In this document: positions 1 to 12,600 of the stretch, piece by piece | Position numbering within the stretch: position 1 is the stretch's first letter | Layout of the letters: each line of letters starts with the position of its first letter | Assembly: GCA_014843695.1 (NCBI GenBank) | Contig: CM026400.1 | Span: 17,994,294 to 18,058,293, forward strand | Length of the DNA stretch: 64,000 nt | From: Archivesica marissinica | Taxonomy: Eukaryota; Mollusca; Bivalvia; Venerida; Vesicomyidae | Reading direction: 5' to 3' | Notes under the pieces: generated by a model | Told to the model about the DNA's origin: nothing | Seen by the model: the letters and a program-made list of their open reading frames with translations, nothing else | Databases searched by the model: none | Program-made: the position numbers and the translations under genes

Positions 1-440
1 TGATGGTGAATTGCGCGGACTACGAACACTTATTGATAAATGTTGCCCCATCTGACAACGGCTTCCTTTAATATGCACTGTTCCCGACAGAAAATAATTT
101 CACATGAATTCACAAACATTTTACACTTCGTTCTGTGATGGTGAATTGCGCGGACTACGAACACTTATTGATAAATGTTGCCCCATCTGACAACGGCCTC
201 CTTTAAAAACACTATTCCCGACAGAAAATAATTTCATATGAATTTCACAAACATTTTACACTTCGTTCTGTGATGGTGAATTGCGCGGACTACGAACAAT
301 TATTGATAAATGTTGCCCCATCTGACAACGGCCTCCTTTAATATGCACTGTTCCCGACAGAAAATAATTTCACATGAATTCACAAACATTTTACACTTCG
401 TTCTGTGATGTTGAATTGCGCGGACTACGAACAATTATTG
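1..440. repeat. 135-bp tandem array built from the GABBR1 3' coding end
   Basis: Units start at 1, 136, 271 and 406 (exact 135-bp period) and the array continues off the left edge. On the minus strand each unit repeats the codons for [15 protein letters not shown], the TAA stop and about 80 bp of 3' flank. The copy at 391-440 is joined to the real exon. The intron-side part of each unit also contains TTGTCAG/ATG in phase with these codons. Copies differ by a few bases (for example ACT versus AAT before GTTCG). Confidence 0.9.
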
Positions 441-663
441 AACCAGTATGCACCCCCGAGTCTGAGTAGTAATCCGGCGATATCATGCACTCGGGAGTTC
501 GAATCTCAACTGTTTGAGTTGGTGAAATTGAAGGCTTTATATTAGAACATTTTCTATTATTTGCCTCAACAGTGAGAGTAGGGTATGTTCTAACACTGAG
601 CTTCACTCGTTGGTGCATCTTGTCTTGTAACTGTTTATTGAGAGTTCGTACCTTCTCTTCCAT
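391..663 (-). CDS. GABBR1: GABBR1 exon e13 (distal coiled coil, C terminus, stop)
   Basis: Coding part 273 nt including TAA at 391-393. Acceptor CTCTTACAG. Begins [19 protein letters not shown], continuing the coiled coil (equivalent to KEERVSELRHQLQSR in human), then a low-complexity tail ending [15 protein letters not shown]. No RSRR motif is seen. The last 13 codons, stop and 3' flank are repeated every 135 bp towards position 1. Confidence 0.92.
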   Translation of the reverse strand: MEEKVRTLNKQLQDKMHQRVKLSVRTYPTLTVEANNRKCSNIKPSISPTQTVEIRTPECMISPDYYSDSGVHTGSIIVRSPRNSTSQNEV

Positions 664-3600
664 CTGTAAGAGAGAAACACATAGATAGGCTGTAGTAACT
701 ATCTAAACCGTCGTAAGAGAACTACACATCGACATTTGAACTTTAAGTGCTAAATTGGGGACATTATGATCATTGGGACTTTTAATAAAGTTATATTTTT
801 AAACATTGTATATGTATTAAAAAAAACCTTTTCATGAATGTTTATATACCGTAACAATTTATCCGTCAAGCATGGGAGTGTCACATTTAAGACGGACACC
901 TTTTATGGCATCCATGCATCAGATGCAAGAATTTTGAAATAGGAAATATTTATAACTGTCAGCACAAAGTCATATTAAATAGATACGAATTATATGTTCA
1001 TTAAGTACTATGTATAGTGTTAACATGTGACAATTATGTTGTGTATGCTATAAAAGGAAAAAAGAAAAAGAAAAAAAGATAGGCTAGTGGACAGTGGTAA
1101 CACGCTGGACTGGTAATCTAGGGATCGCAGGTTCGATCCCCCGTCTGACCCTAATCAAATTAACAGTCTTTCAGATGGGACATTAAACCGAGGTCTCGTG
1201 TCGGTGCTTTATACCGTGCACGTAAAAGAACCAGATGAGACTTTGGAATGGGTCTCTCTCTGTATCATTGCACTATCCTCCAAAATCTAAAATGACTAAT
1301 ATCTTCAGGCTCATATGGGCAACGGTAGCGACGATAAATAAACGTTAAAAAAATAGGCTAGTGGTACGGTGGTCAACAACGTTTTGGACTGCGAATCCAG
1401 GGTAACACATTCAACAATCTTTATTGATTTTTTGTTTGCACAGTCTGTGATCCGGCAAATTTGCCGAATGAAAGTCGCACTTTGGCGAAAAAGTTGCATT
1501 TTTACATAACGAGTGTTAAATATTGCACATTTATACTGAAGGGACCAAAAAAATAAATTTGATATAACGAAAAATTCGACTTAACGAAATACGATATAAG
1601 CGGAGCCAGTTATATCTAAAATGATAGTGTCTGAAACTGGACTTTGATCCGACTTCGATATAACCGGAGAATTCGACATAACCGACTTTGACATAACGGA
1701 TGTAGACTGTAGTTTCGAGCACCTGGTGAGGATCGATTTATAATGTGATTTGCACTTGTGGACCAAACCTTTTGCCCGCATTATGTATATTTACGAGGCA
1801 ATAGCATATGTTTAAGTCAACATCTAAACTCTCTTGCTTAGAGCTATATCGTACACCTGTGTGTTTTGCGTTTGTTTATTGTCGCTACGCGCTGCCAGCA
1901 TGAGCAACGACCCTTGAAGATAGTGCGCTGATACAGAATCCAAGCATGTGGTCAACTGACACGCGAACTCGGTTTCAATCTGCAGCTCTGACACGCGACC
2001 TCGGTTTCAATCTGTAGCTCTGACACGCGACCTCGGTTTCAATCTGCAGCTCTGACACGCGACCTAGGTTTCAATATGCAGCTCTGACACGCGACCTAGG
2101 TTTCAATATGCAGCTCTGACACGCGACCTCGGATTCAATATGTAGCTCTGACGCGACCTCGGTTTCAATCTGCAGCTCTGACACGCGATATCGGTTTCCA
2201 TATGTAGCTCTGACACGCGACCTAGGTTTCAATATGCAGCTCTGACACGCGACCTCGGTTTCAATATGTAGCTCTGACGCGACCTCGGTTTCAATCTGCA
2301 GCTCTGAGACGCGACCTAGGTTTCAATATGCAGCTCTGACACGCGACCTCGGTTTCAATATGTAGCTCTGACGCGACCTCGGTTTCAATCTGCAGCTCTG
2401 ACACGCGACCTCGGTTTCAATCTGCAGCTCTGACACGCGACCTAGGTTTCAATATGCAGCTCTGACACGCGACCTCGGTTTCAACATGTAGCTCTGACGC
2501 GACCTCGGTTTCAATCTGCAGCTCTGACACGCGACCTCGGTTTCAATCTGCAGCTCTGACACGCGACCTAGGTTTCAATATGCAGCTCTGACACGCGACC
2601 TCGGTTTCAATATGTAGCTCTGACGCGAACTCGGTTTCAATCTGCAGCTCTGACACGCGACCTCGGTTTCAATCTGCAGCTCTGACACGCGACCTAGGTT
2701 TCAATATGCAGCTCTGACACGCGACCTCGGTTTCAATCTGCAGCTCTGACACGGACCGGTTTCAATCTGCAGCTCTGACACGCGACCCCGGTTTTAATCT
2801 GCAGCTGTGAGACGCGAACTCGGTTTCAATCTGCAGCTCTGAGAAGCGACCTCGGTTTAAATCTTCAGCTCTGACACGCGATATCGGTATCAATATGTAG
2901 CTCTGACTCGACCTCGGTTTCAATCTGCAGCTCTGACACGCGACCCCGGTTTTAATCTGCAGCTCTGACACGCGACCTCGGTTTCAATCTGCAGCTCTGA
3001 CGTCACCTCGGTTTCAATCTGCCGCTCTGACACGCGAACCCGGTTTTAATCTGCAGCCTCTGACACGCGATATCGGTTTCAATATGTAGCTCTGACGCGA
3101 CCTCGGTTTCAATCTGCAGCTCTGACACGCGATCTCGGTTTCAATCTGCAGCTCTGACACGCGACCTAGGTTTCAATATGCAGCTCTGACACGCGACCTC
3201 GGTTTCAATCTGCAGCTCTGACACGCGATCCCGGTTTTAATCTGCAGCTGTGAGACGCGAACTCGGTTTCAATCTGCAGCTCTGAGAAGCGACCTCGGTT
3301 TAAATCTTCAGCTCTGACACGCGATATCGGTATCAATATGTAGCTCTGACTCGACCTCGGTTTCAATCTGCAGCTCTGACACGCGATCCCGGTTTTAATA
3401 TGCAGCTCTGACACGCGACCTTGGTTTCAATCTGCAGCTCTGACGTCACCTCGGTTTCAATCTGCAGTTCTGACACGCGACCCCGGTTTTAATCTGCAGC
3501 TCTGACACGCGATATAGGTTTCAATATGTAGCTCTGACACGCGACCTAGGTTTCAATATGCAGCTCTGACACGCGACCTCGGTTTCAATATGTAGCTCTG

Positions 3601-6600
3601 ACGCGACCTCGGTTTCAATCTGCAGCTCAGACACGCGACCTCGGTTTCAATCTGCAGCTCTGACACGCGACCTATGTTTCAATATGCAGCTCTGACACGC
3701 GACCTCGGTTTCAATATGTAGCTCTGACGCGACCTCGGTTTCAATCTGCAGCTCTGACACGCGACCTCGGTTTCAATCTGCAGCTCTGACACGCGACCTA
3801 GGTTTCAATATGCAGCTCTGACACGCGACCTCGGTTTCAATATGTAGCTCTGACGCGAACTCGGATTCAATATGCAGCTCTGAGACGCGACATCTGTTTC
3901 AATCTGCTGACACTCGACCTCGGTTTCAATATGTAGCTCTGACACGCGACCTCTGTTTCAATCTGCAGCTCTTACACGCGACATCGGTTTCAATCTGCAG
4001 CTCTGACGCGAACTCAGTTTCAATCTGCAGCTCTGACGCGAACTCAGTTTCAATCCACAGCTAGCCATATACTGCTTGTATCAGTGGAATAGGCAAACAA
4101 TTTGTAAGAAAGTACTAAAATGTGAAAACCATCATTGAAAAGAAAAAAAATAGGTCCCCAGAAATCACCTTTTATAATAAGCGGCCATAAAAGTCGTATG
4201 TTTAATTAGGTTAAAGGGAGCAAGAAAGATTGAATGCGTCCTACTTTAATCTGCCTAAAATGGTAAGTTACATTTATACATCTCACTCTGTTCTGTAAGT
4301 GCATTATGGGAGACAGTTTATTAGCATTTCCATACGGAAAATTGGATTTGACGAAGAAAAGGGCCATTTGATTTACAGTGTGACGCCATTTCCGTGTCAT
4401 GTGTGATAGCGGCAGAGCCAGTATGTACACATTTGAATGTTTTACACAAGATCCATGACCGTGAGTAGTCCAGTGGTTAACAGGATGGACTGGGAATCCA
4501 GGGATCCCAGGCTCGATACCCTGTCTGACACTGACAAAATTAACAATTTTTCATTTGGGACTTTAAACCGATAAACGGCGATCTGTTTCTTTAGTTGTTC
4601 GTTCTCAGTGTGGAGTTTCTACTAAGTTATCAATACACACACCTCTGCTATCTGTTTCTTTAGTTGTTCGTTCTCAGTGTGGAGTTTCTAGTAAGTTATC
4701 AATACACACACCTCTGCTACCTGTTTCTTTAGTTGTTCGTTCTCAGTGTGGAGTTTCTACTAAGTTACCAATACACATACCTCTGCGACCTGTTTCTTTA
4801 GTTGTTCGTTCTCTGTCTGGAGTTTCTACTAAGTTACCAATAGCACATACCTCTGCTACCTGTTTCTTTAGTTGTTCGTTCTCTGTCTGGAGTTTCTACT
4901 AAGTTACCAATAGCACATACCTCTGCTACCTGTTTCTTTAGTTGTTCGTTCTCTGTCTGGAGTTTCTGGTAAGTTACCAAATAGCACATACCTCTGTGAT
5001 CTGTTTCTTTAGTTGTTCGTTATCTGTCTGGAGTTTCTAGTAAGTTATCAATAGCACATACCTCTGTGATCTGTTTCTTTAGTTGTTCGTTCTCTGTCTG
5101 GAGTTTCTGGTAAGTTACCAATAACACATACCTCTGTGATCTGTTTCTTTAGTTGTTCGTTATCTGTCTGGAGTTTCTAGTAAGTTATCAATACACATAC
5201 CTCGGCGATCTGATTCTTTAGTTGTTCGTTCTCAGTCTGGAGTTTCTAGTAAGTTACCAATACACATACCTCTGCGACCTGTTTCTTTAGTTGTTCGTTC
5301 TCAGTGTGGAGTTTCTACTAAGTTACCAATACACATACCTCTGCGACCTGTTTCTTTAGGTCCGCCTCCGTGGTCGAGTGGTTAAGGTTGCTGACTTGTA
5401 TACCACTGTAACCTATCATCACTGATGGTCACGGGTTCGAGCCCGCTCAGGCCGTGTCTCATTTATATGAAAACGTTGGCAGTTTCTTACGGAGATTGGT
5501 GCACCCAAGTACTGGTTAACCGCTGGAGCCTGCCCAGGAAAGGTGTTGTTAAGTAAACTGCCCGTCGGCGATATAGCCCGAAATGGTGCTGATGCAGGCG
5601 TAAAACCCGAAATATAACATAACTGTTTCTTCAGTTGTTCGTTCTCTGTCTGGAGTTTCTAGTAAGTTATCAATAGCACATACCTCTGTGATCTGTTTCT
5701 TGAGTTGTTCATTCTCTGTCTGGAGTTTCTAGTAAGTTATCAATAGCACATACCTCTGTGATCTGTTTCTTCAGTTGTTCGTTCTCTGTCTGGAGTTTCT
5801 GGTAAGTTATCAATAGCACATACCTCTGCAATCTGTTTCTTTAGTTGTTCGTTCTCAGTAAGGAGTTTCTGATGACGTTCCTCCTCCTCTTTGCCCACCA
5901 CAGACTCCGTTAGAGATCGGATCTCGTGAGAATTACGCTTTGGGTTACGCAAGATCTCTATCACCTAAACATAGGTTGAATTATTAAATATTAAAACCTG
6001 TAAACCAATTTTCACAGGCAAATTTAGTATGACAAATACGTAAAGACTGACGTCAGAGAGCAACGGCAATGTGACGTCAGATTTTGATTACCCAAGTATA
6101 AAGTTGCGAACGTTAGCATACATTAGTTCAAGCTATTTCGATACCCCAAGAAACCTCATTAAGTACAGACGTTTGGGTGTCTAGATAAATGTTGTTTTGT
6201 TTTCAGGTGAGCCGTTCTGATCCCAGAATAATTATGTGTAATTTAGTATGCGATAATATGATACACTATAGGTGCAAACACTATACATACACAACTGTAG
6301 CCGATATCCAAATATGTTTAAGATGTCATCCAGTCACCACCCAGGCCTTATAGTGAAAGGATATCGACTAATGATTTGTTGGGAATAGTTTCAAGCCTAT
6401 TGTGTATCAGAACGCCCATAAGAAAAATGAACTATTTTGGGACTTATTTGACGCTGGGAATCATTTGTCAAGCGTCTCTGGTACTAAGTGATCAAGTATC
6501 TATATGTTTCCGTAAGAACCAAATGCTAATCTGACGTCAGTGACGTAAATACAACAGCAATCCGATGTCAGTGATGTAATTCCAACATCAATACGATGTC

Positions 6601-9600
6601 AATAACCTAAATCCAAGATAATTCTTATGTCAATGATCTAAGTCCAACACCAATCAATCCATCAATGAGGTGGACTCACCATCAATCAGACGTCAATGAC
6701 GTGAATTCATCATCAATCAGACGTCAATGACGTGGACTCACCATCAATCAGACGTCAATGACATGAACTCACCATCAATCAGACGTCAATGACGTGGAAT
6801 CACCATCAATCAGACGTCAATGACATGAAAGCACCACCAATCTGACGTCAATGACGTGAAGTCACCATCAATCAGACGTCAATGACATGAAATCACCATT
6901 AATCAGACGTCAATGACGTGGACTCACCATCAATCAGACGTCAATGACATGAACTCACCATCAATCAGACGTCAATGACGTGAAAGCACCATAAATCAGA
7001 CGTCAATGACGTGAATTCACCATAAATCAGACGTCAATGACGTAAATACAATATCAAAGATACGTCAGTATATCTTTTTGTGTCTCCTCAGCAGAAGCAT
7101 GTGTTCTGACAACAGGCCTTTACATGTATGGCATACACATTATAATGCAGTTTAAACTTGACAACGTGGTCTCTGTCATAGTGTTCTATTCCAGATGTCC
7201 AAAATAGATATCCAACTGTTCACAATAACATTTATTTATGCTATGCTTTCCCTCGAAATCAGTGAAATGAAAAGTTTTATTCCATTGGTTGAAAGCAATG
7301 TAATAACACAATTTATTCTCACTGCTTCACGTTTATGTTTTCCAGCCATGCAGTTTGAAATATTGTCAAAGTTCACGTTTTCGGACGCAAACATTTCGTC
7401 TAAACTCGAACCTATATCACCATTTAGCGCATGGTGGAATCGTTTTATACCATAAAACCACATCAATCTAAAATAAAAAGAGAATTCAGTGTTCGTTTAA
7501 GTGAATGGTAGAATTATATTTCGCTCAGCTAATCAATTTCATTAGAGGTCATTCGTTACAGTATTGCTGTAATGAGTGAATGAAATGCTATCATTCACTG
7601 GAACAATGTAGCGTCCGTGGTCCAGTAGTAAAGCGTCATATTTGGGATCGAGCTGTCCCGGGTGTCGATACTCGGTCAGGCTACGTATCACCTCATACAC
7701 ATTGCTTAGTAAGTGTTAACCGCTTAGGTCAGCTAACCCTGCCCACGAAAACACACATAGGTCATCGCAAGGGGTTTGACATTAATGTAACATATATAAC
7801 AAACGCTTATTTTCTATTTACCTTTGGACCGAAGATGAGACCCATCGAAAGGAAGCTGCATAAAATAATGGCTAATGCAACAAAGGCGAAGGAAGCGTCT
7901 TGTTGACTTTTGATTATAAGGACTATTGGCACCGTAATAACACATAGTACCTGAAATAAACACCGTAATAACACATACTGTTTGAAAGAAGCACCGTAAT
8001 AACACATATTATCTGAAAGAAACACCCTAATAACACATAGTACCTGAAAGAAGCACCATAATAACACATAGTACCGGAAAGAAACACCGTAATAACACAT
8101 TCTACCTGGAAAAAACACCGTAATAACACATTCTACCTGAAATAAACACCGTAATACCACGTAGTACCGGAAAGAAACACCGTAATAACACATACTCTCT
8201 GAAAGAAACACCGTAATAACACATACTCTCTGAAAGAAACACCGTAATAACACATACTGTCTGAAAGAAGCACCGTAATAACACATTCTACCTGAAAGAA
8301 ACACCGTAATAACACGTACTACCGGAAAGAAACACAGTAATAACACATACTGTTTGAAAGAAACACCGTAATAACACATACTGTCTGAAAGAAACACCGT
8401 AATAACACATACTGTCTGAAAGAAACACCGTAATAACACATACTGTTTGAAAGAAACACAGTAATAACACGTACTACAGGAAAGAAACACAGTAATAACA
8501 CATACTGTTTGAAAGAAACACCGTAATAACACGTACTAACTGAAAGAAGCACCGTAATAACACGTACTAACTGAAAGAAGCACCGTAATAACACATATTA
8601 TCTGAAAGAAACACCGTAAAAACACATACTACCTGAAAGAAACACCGTAATAACACATTCTACCTAAAAGATACACCGTAATAACACGTACTACCGGAAA
8701 GAAACACAGTAATAACACATACAGTTTGAAAGCAACACCGTAATAACACATACTGTCTGAAAGAAACACCGTAATAACACATACTGTTTGAAAGAAACAC
8801 CGTAATAACATATACTGTTTGAAAGAAACACCGTAATAACACATACTGTTTGAAAGAAACACCGTAATAACACATACTGTCTGAAAGAAACACCGTAATA
8901 ACACGTACTACCGGAAAGAAACACAGTAATAACACATACTGTTTGAAAGAAACACCGTAATAACACATACTGTCTGAAAGAAACACCGTAATAACACATA
9001 CTGTTTGAAAGAAACACCGTAATAACACATACTGTCTGAAAGAAACACCGTAATAACACATACTGTTTGAAAGAAACACCGTAATAACACATACTGTTTG
9101 AAAGAAACACCGTAATAACACATACTGTCTGAAAGAAACACCGTAATAACACGTACTACCGGAAAGAAACACAGTAATAACACATACTGTTTGAAAGAAA
9201 CACCGTAATAACACATACTGTTTGAAAGAAACACCGTAATCACACGTACTACCGGACAGAAACACCGCTATTAGAAATAGTATCCGAGATACATATTATT
9301 TACCGGAACAATACAATGTTATAAGAAATAATACCTGAAAGAAATATCGTTATAGCACAGTACCGGAAGTAAACAGCATTATAATATATAGTAACTGAAG
9401 GAAAAATACCAGTACATAGCACAGTACCGGAAGTAAACAGCATTATAATATATAGTAACTGAAGGAAACATACCAGTACATAGCACAGTACCGGAAGTAA
9501 ACACCATTATACTATATAGTAACTGAAGGAAACATACCAGTACATAGCACAGTACCGGAAGTAAACACCATTATAATATATAGTAACTGAAGGAAACATA

Positions 9601-12600
9601 CCAGTACATAGCACAGTACCGGAAGTAAACAGCATTATAATATATAGTAACTGAAGGAAAAATACCAGTACATAGCACAGTACCGGAAGTAAACAGCATT
9701 ATAACGATATATCCATTATAGCGCAGTACCGGAAGTAAACACCGTTATACGAAATATACCTGAATGAAATATAACTGAGCACCGGAAGTAAGCACCGTTA
9801 TAACACACAGTACCTCGAAAAATATCATTATAACACAATACCGGAAGTACGTACCATTATAGCACATAATATATGAAAGAAATATCGGTATAACATAAGA
9901 TGGGAAGAAAGCATGCATCGTTATAGCACACAGCATCTGAGAGAAATATTGATATAACATAGTACCGGAAGTAAACATGCATCGTTATAGCGCACAGTAT
10001 CTGAAAGAAATATCGATATAACATAGTACCGGAAGTAAGCAATTTATATATTAACAATTAACACCCGAAATAGAAGATATTACAACACGATTAATCATAC
10101 ACTGTAGTTATTAATATAAAATAATACGATACCATGTTTCGTCTTCAGCAACCATGACAGAGACACGTACCAGATAGAACCACCGCCCGGCGAGTGATTC
10201 AAATACGACGCCCATTAGACCAATGACGCACTTTCACCACCTCATCCGACGTTTATTTATTTTAAGCATTACCTTTGCTACAATTAGCTAGTATACTAGA
10301 GGAAATAGAAAACGCACACCTACATTATATGATTATTATACTAGAGGACATAGAAAACGCACACCTACTTTATATGATTATTATATTAGAGGACATAGAA
10401 AACGCACACCTACTTTATATGATTATTATATTAGAGGACATAGAAAACGCACACCTACTTTATATGATATTATATTAGAGGATATAGAAAACGCACACTT
10501 ACATTATATACTAAAGGACATAGAAAACGCACACCTACTTTATATGATTATTATACTAGATGACATAGAAAACGCACACCTACTTTATATGATTATTATA
10601 CTAGAGGACATAGAAAACGCACACCTACTTTATATGATTATTATATTAGAGGACATAGAAAACGCACACCTACTTTATATGATTATTATATTAGAGGACA
10701 TAGAAAACGCACACCTACTTTATATGATTATTATATTAGAGGATATAGAAAACGCACACTTACATTATATACTAAAGGACATAGAAAACGCACACCTACT
10801 TTATATGATTATTATACTAGATGACATAGAAAACGCACACCTACTTATATGATTATATACTAGAGGACATAGAAAACGCACACTACTTTATATGATTATT
10901 ATACTAGAGGACATAGAAAACGCACACCTACTTTATATGATTATTATACTAGAGGACATAGAAAATGCACACCTACATTATATACTAGAGGACATAGAAA
11001 ACGCACACCTACATTATATGATTATTATACTAGAGGATATAGAAAACGCACACCTACATTATATACTAGAGGACATAGAACACACACACCTACATTATAT
11101 GATTATTATTACATGAAAACGAAATACGAAGGATTCCATCAAACATATATCACATCTTTATTACAAAACACAAACTGAACAACTAAAAATATTCCAAAAT
11201 GTTTAAAACTATGTATTTATATAATTATTGTTTTTTATGTAAAAACACACTTATCCGAAGTGTGCGTTTTCTATGTCCTCTAGAATACATGTGTAATGTT
11301 TTTTGGTGAGGGCCGTTGTCTAATGTTGTTAAAACTTGTGACCCAAACCATTTGTATTTCCATGCTATGTATTGTATCTACTATTGATTGGCAATAATAT
11401 ATGGTTAAATAAAAAACAAATGTATACTTACAACGACATTATAAATACTCATTCCAACAAATCTGGAGTCGTTGACTTGTTTTAACTTGACACTACGTGT
11501 CTCGTAAGACAGAAATATTCCGAACAACAGCAAAATCCCTTTATGCCCAAACACAACACCTGTAACAAAAAGAACAATGGAATTGCAATACTGTAACAAT
11601 AAGAACAATGGAATTCCAATACCTGTAACAAAAAGAACAATGGAATTCCAATACCTGTAACAAAAAGAACAATGGAATTCCAATACCTGTAACAAAAAGA
11701 ACAATGGAATTGCAATACTGTAATAAACAGAACAATGGAATTGCAATACTGTAATAAACAGAACAATGGAATTCCAATACCTGTAACAAAAAGAACAATG
11801 GAATTCCAATACCTGTAACAAAAAGAACAATGGAATTGCAATACTGTAATAAACAGAACAATGGAATTGCAATACTGTAATAAACAGAACAATGGAATTC
11901 CAATACCTGTAACAAAAAGAACAATGGAATTCCAATACTGTAACAAAAAGAACAATGGAATTGCAATAATGTAACGAAAAGAACAATGGAATTCCAATAC
12001 TCTAACGAAAAGAACAATGGAATTCCAATACTATGACAAAAAGAACAATGAATTCCAATACTTACAAAAAGAACAATGGAATTCCAATACTATGACAAAA
12101 AGAACAATGGAATTGCAATACTGTAATAAACAGAACAATGGAATTCCAATACCTGTAACAAAAAGAACAATGGAATTCCAATACTGTATCAAAAAGAACA
12201 ATGGAATTCCAATAATGTAACGAAAAGAACAATGGAATTCCAATACTGTAACAATAAGAACAATGGAATTCCAATACTGTAACAATAAGAACAATGGAAT
12301 TCCAATACTGTAACAATAAGAACAATGGAATTCCAATACTGTAACAATAAGAACAATGGAATTCCAATACTGTATCAAAAAGAACAATGGAATTCCAATA
12401 ATGTAACAAAAAGAACAATGGAATTGCAATACTGTAATAAACAGAACAATGGAATTCCAATACCTGTAACAAAAAGAACAATGGAATTCCAATACGACTT
12501 CCAATACCTAGATATGAAATGTACAAGCAATCTTTCTTTTATAAACTTCTGGATGGGCGGTGGTTCTACCCGGCTGTCCGTCCGTGTGTGTAATACTGCT

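Noticed and set aside
7195..7466. Candidate extra exon between GABBR1 exons 11 and 12 (plus or minus strand open frames)
   Set aside because: Exon 11 (phase 0, GPK) joins directly to exon 12 (VIEI) as in other subunit 1 proteins; the frame here has stops in the required phase and no family similarity.
10287..11105. CRISPR-like array of regular repeats
   Set aside because: Eukaryotic context, no unique spacers, no cas genes; units are contiguous minisatellite copies. The same applies to the other arrays.
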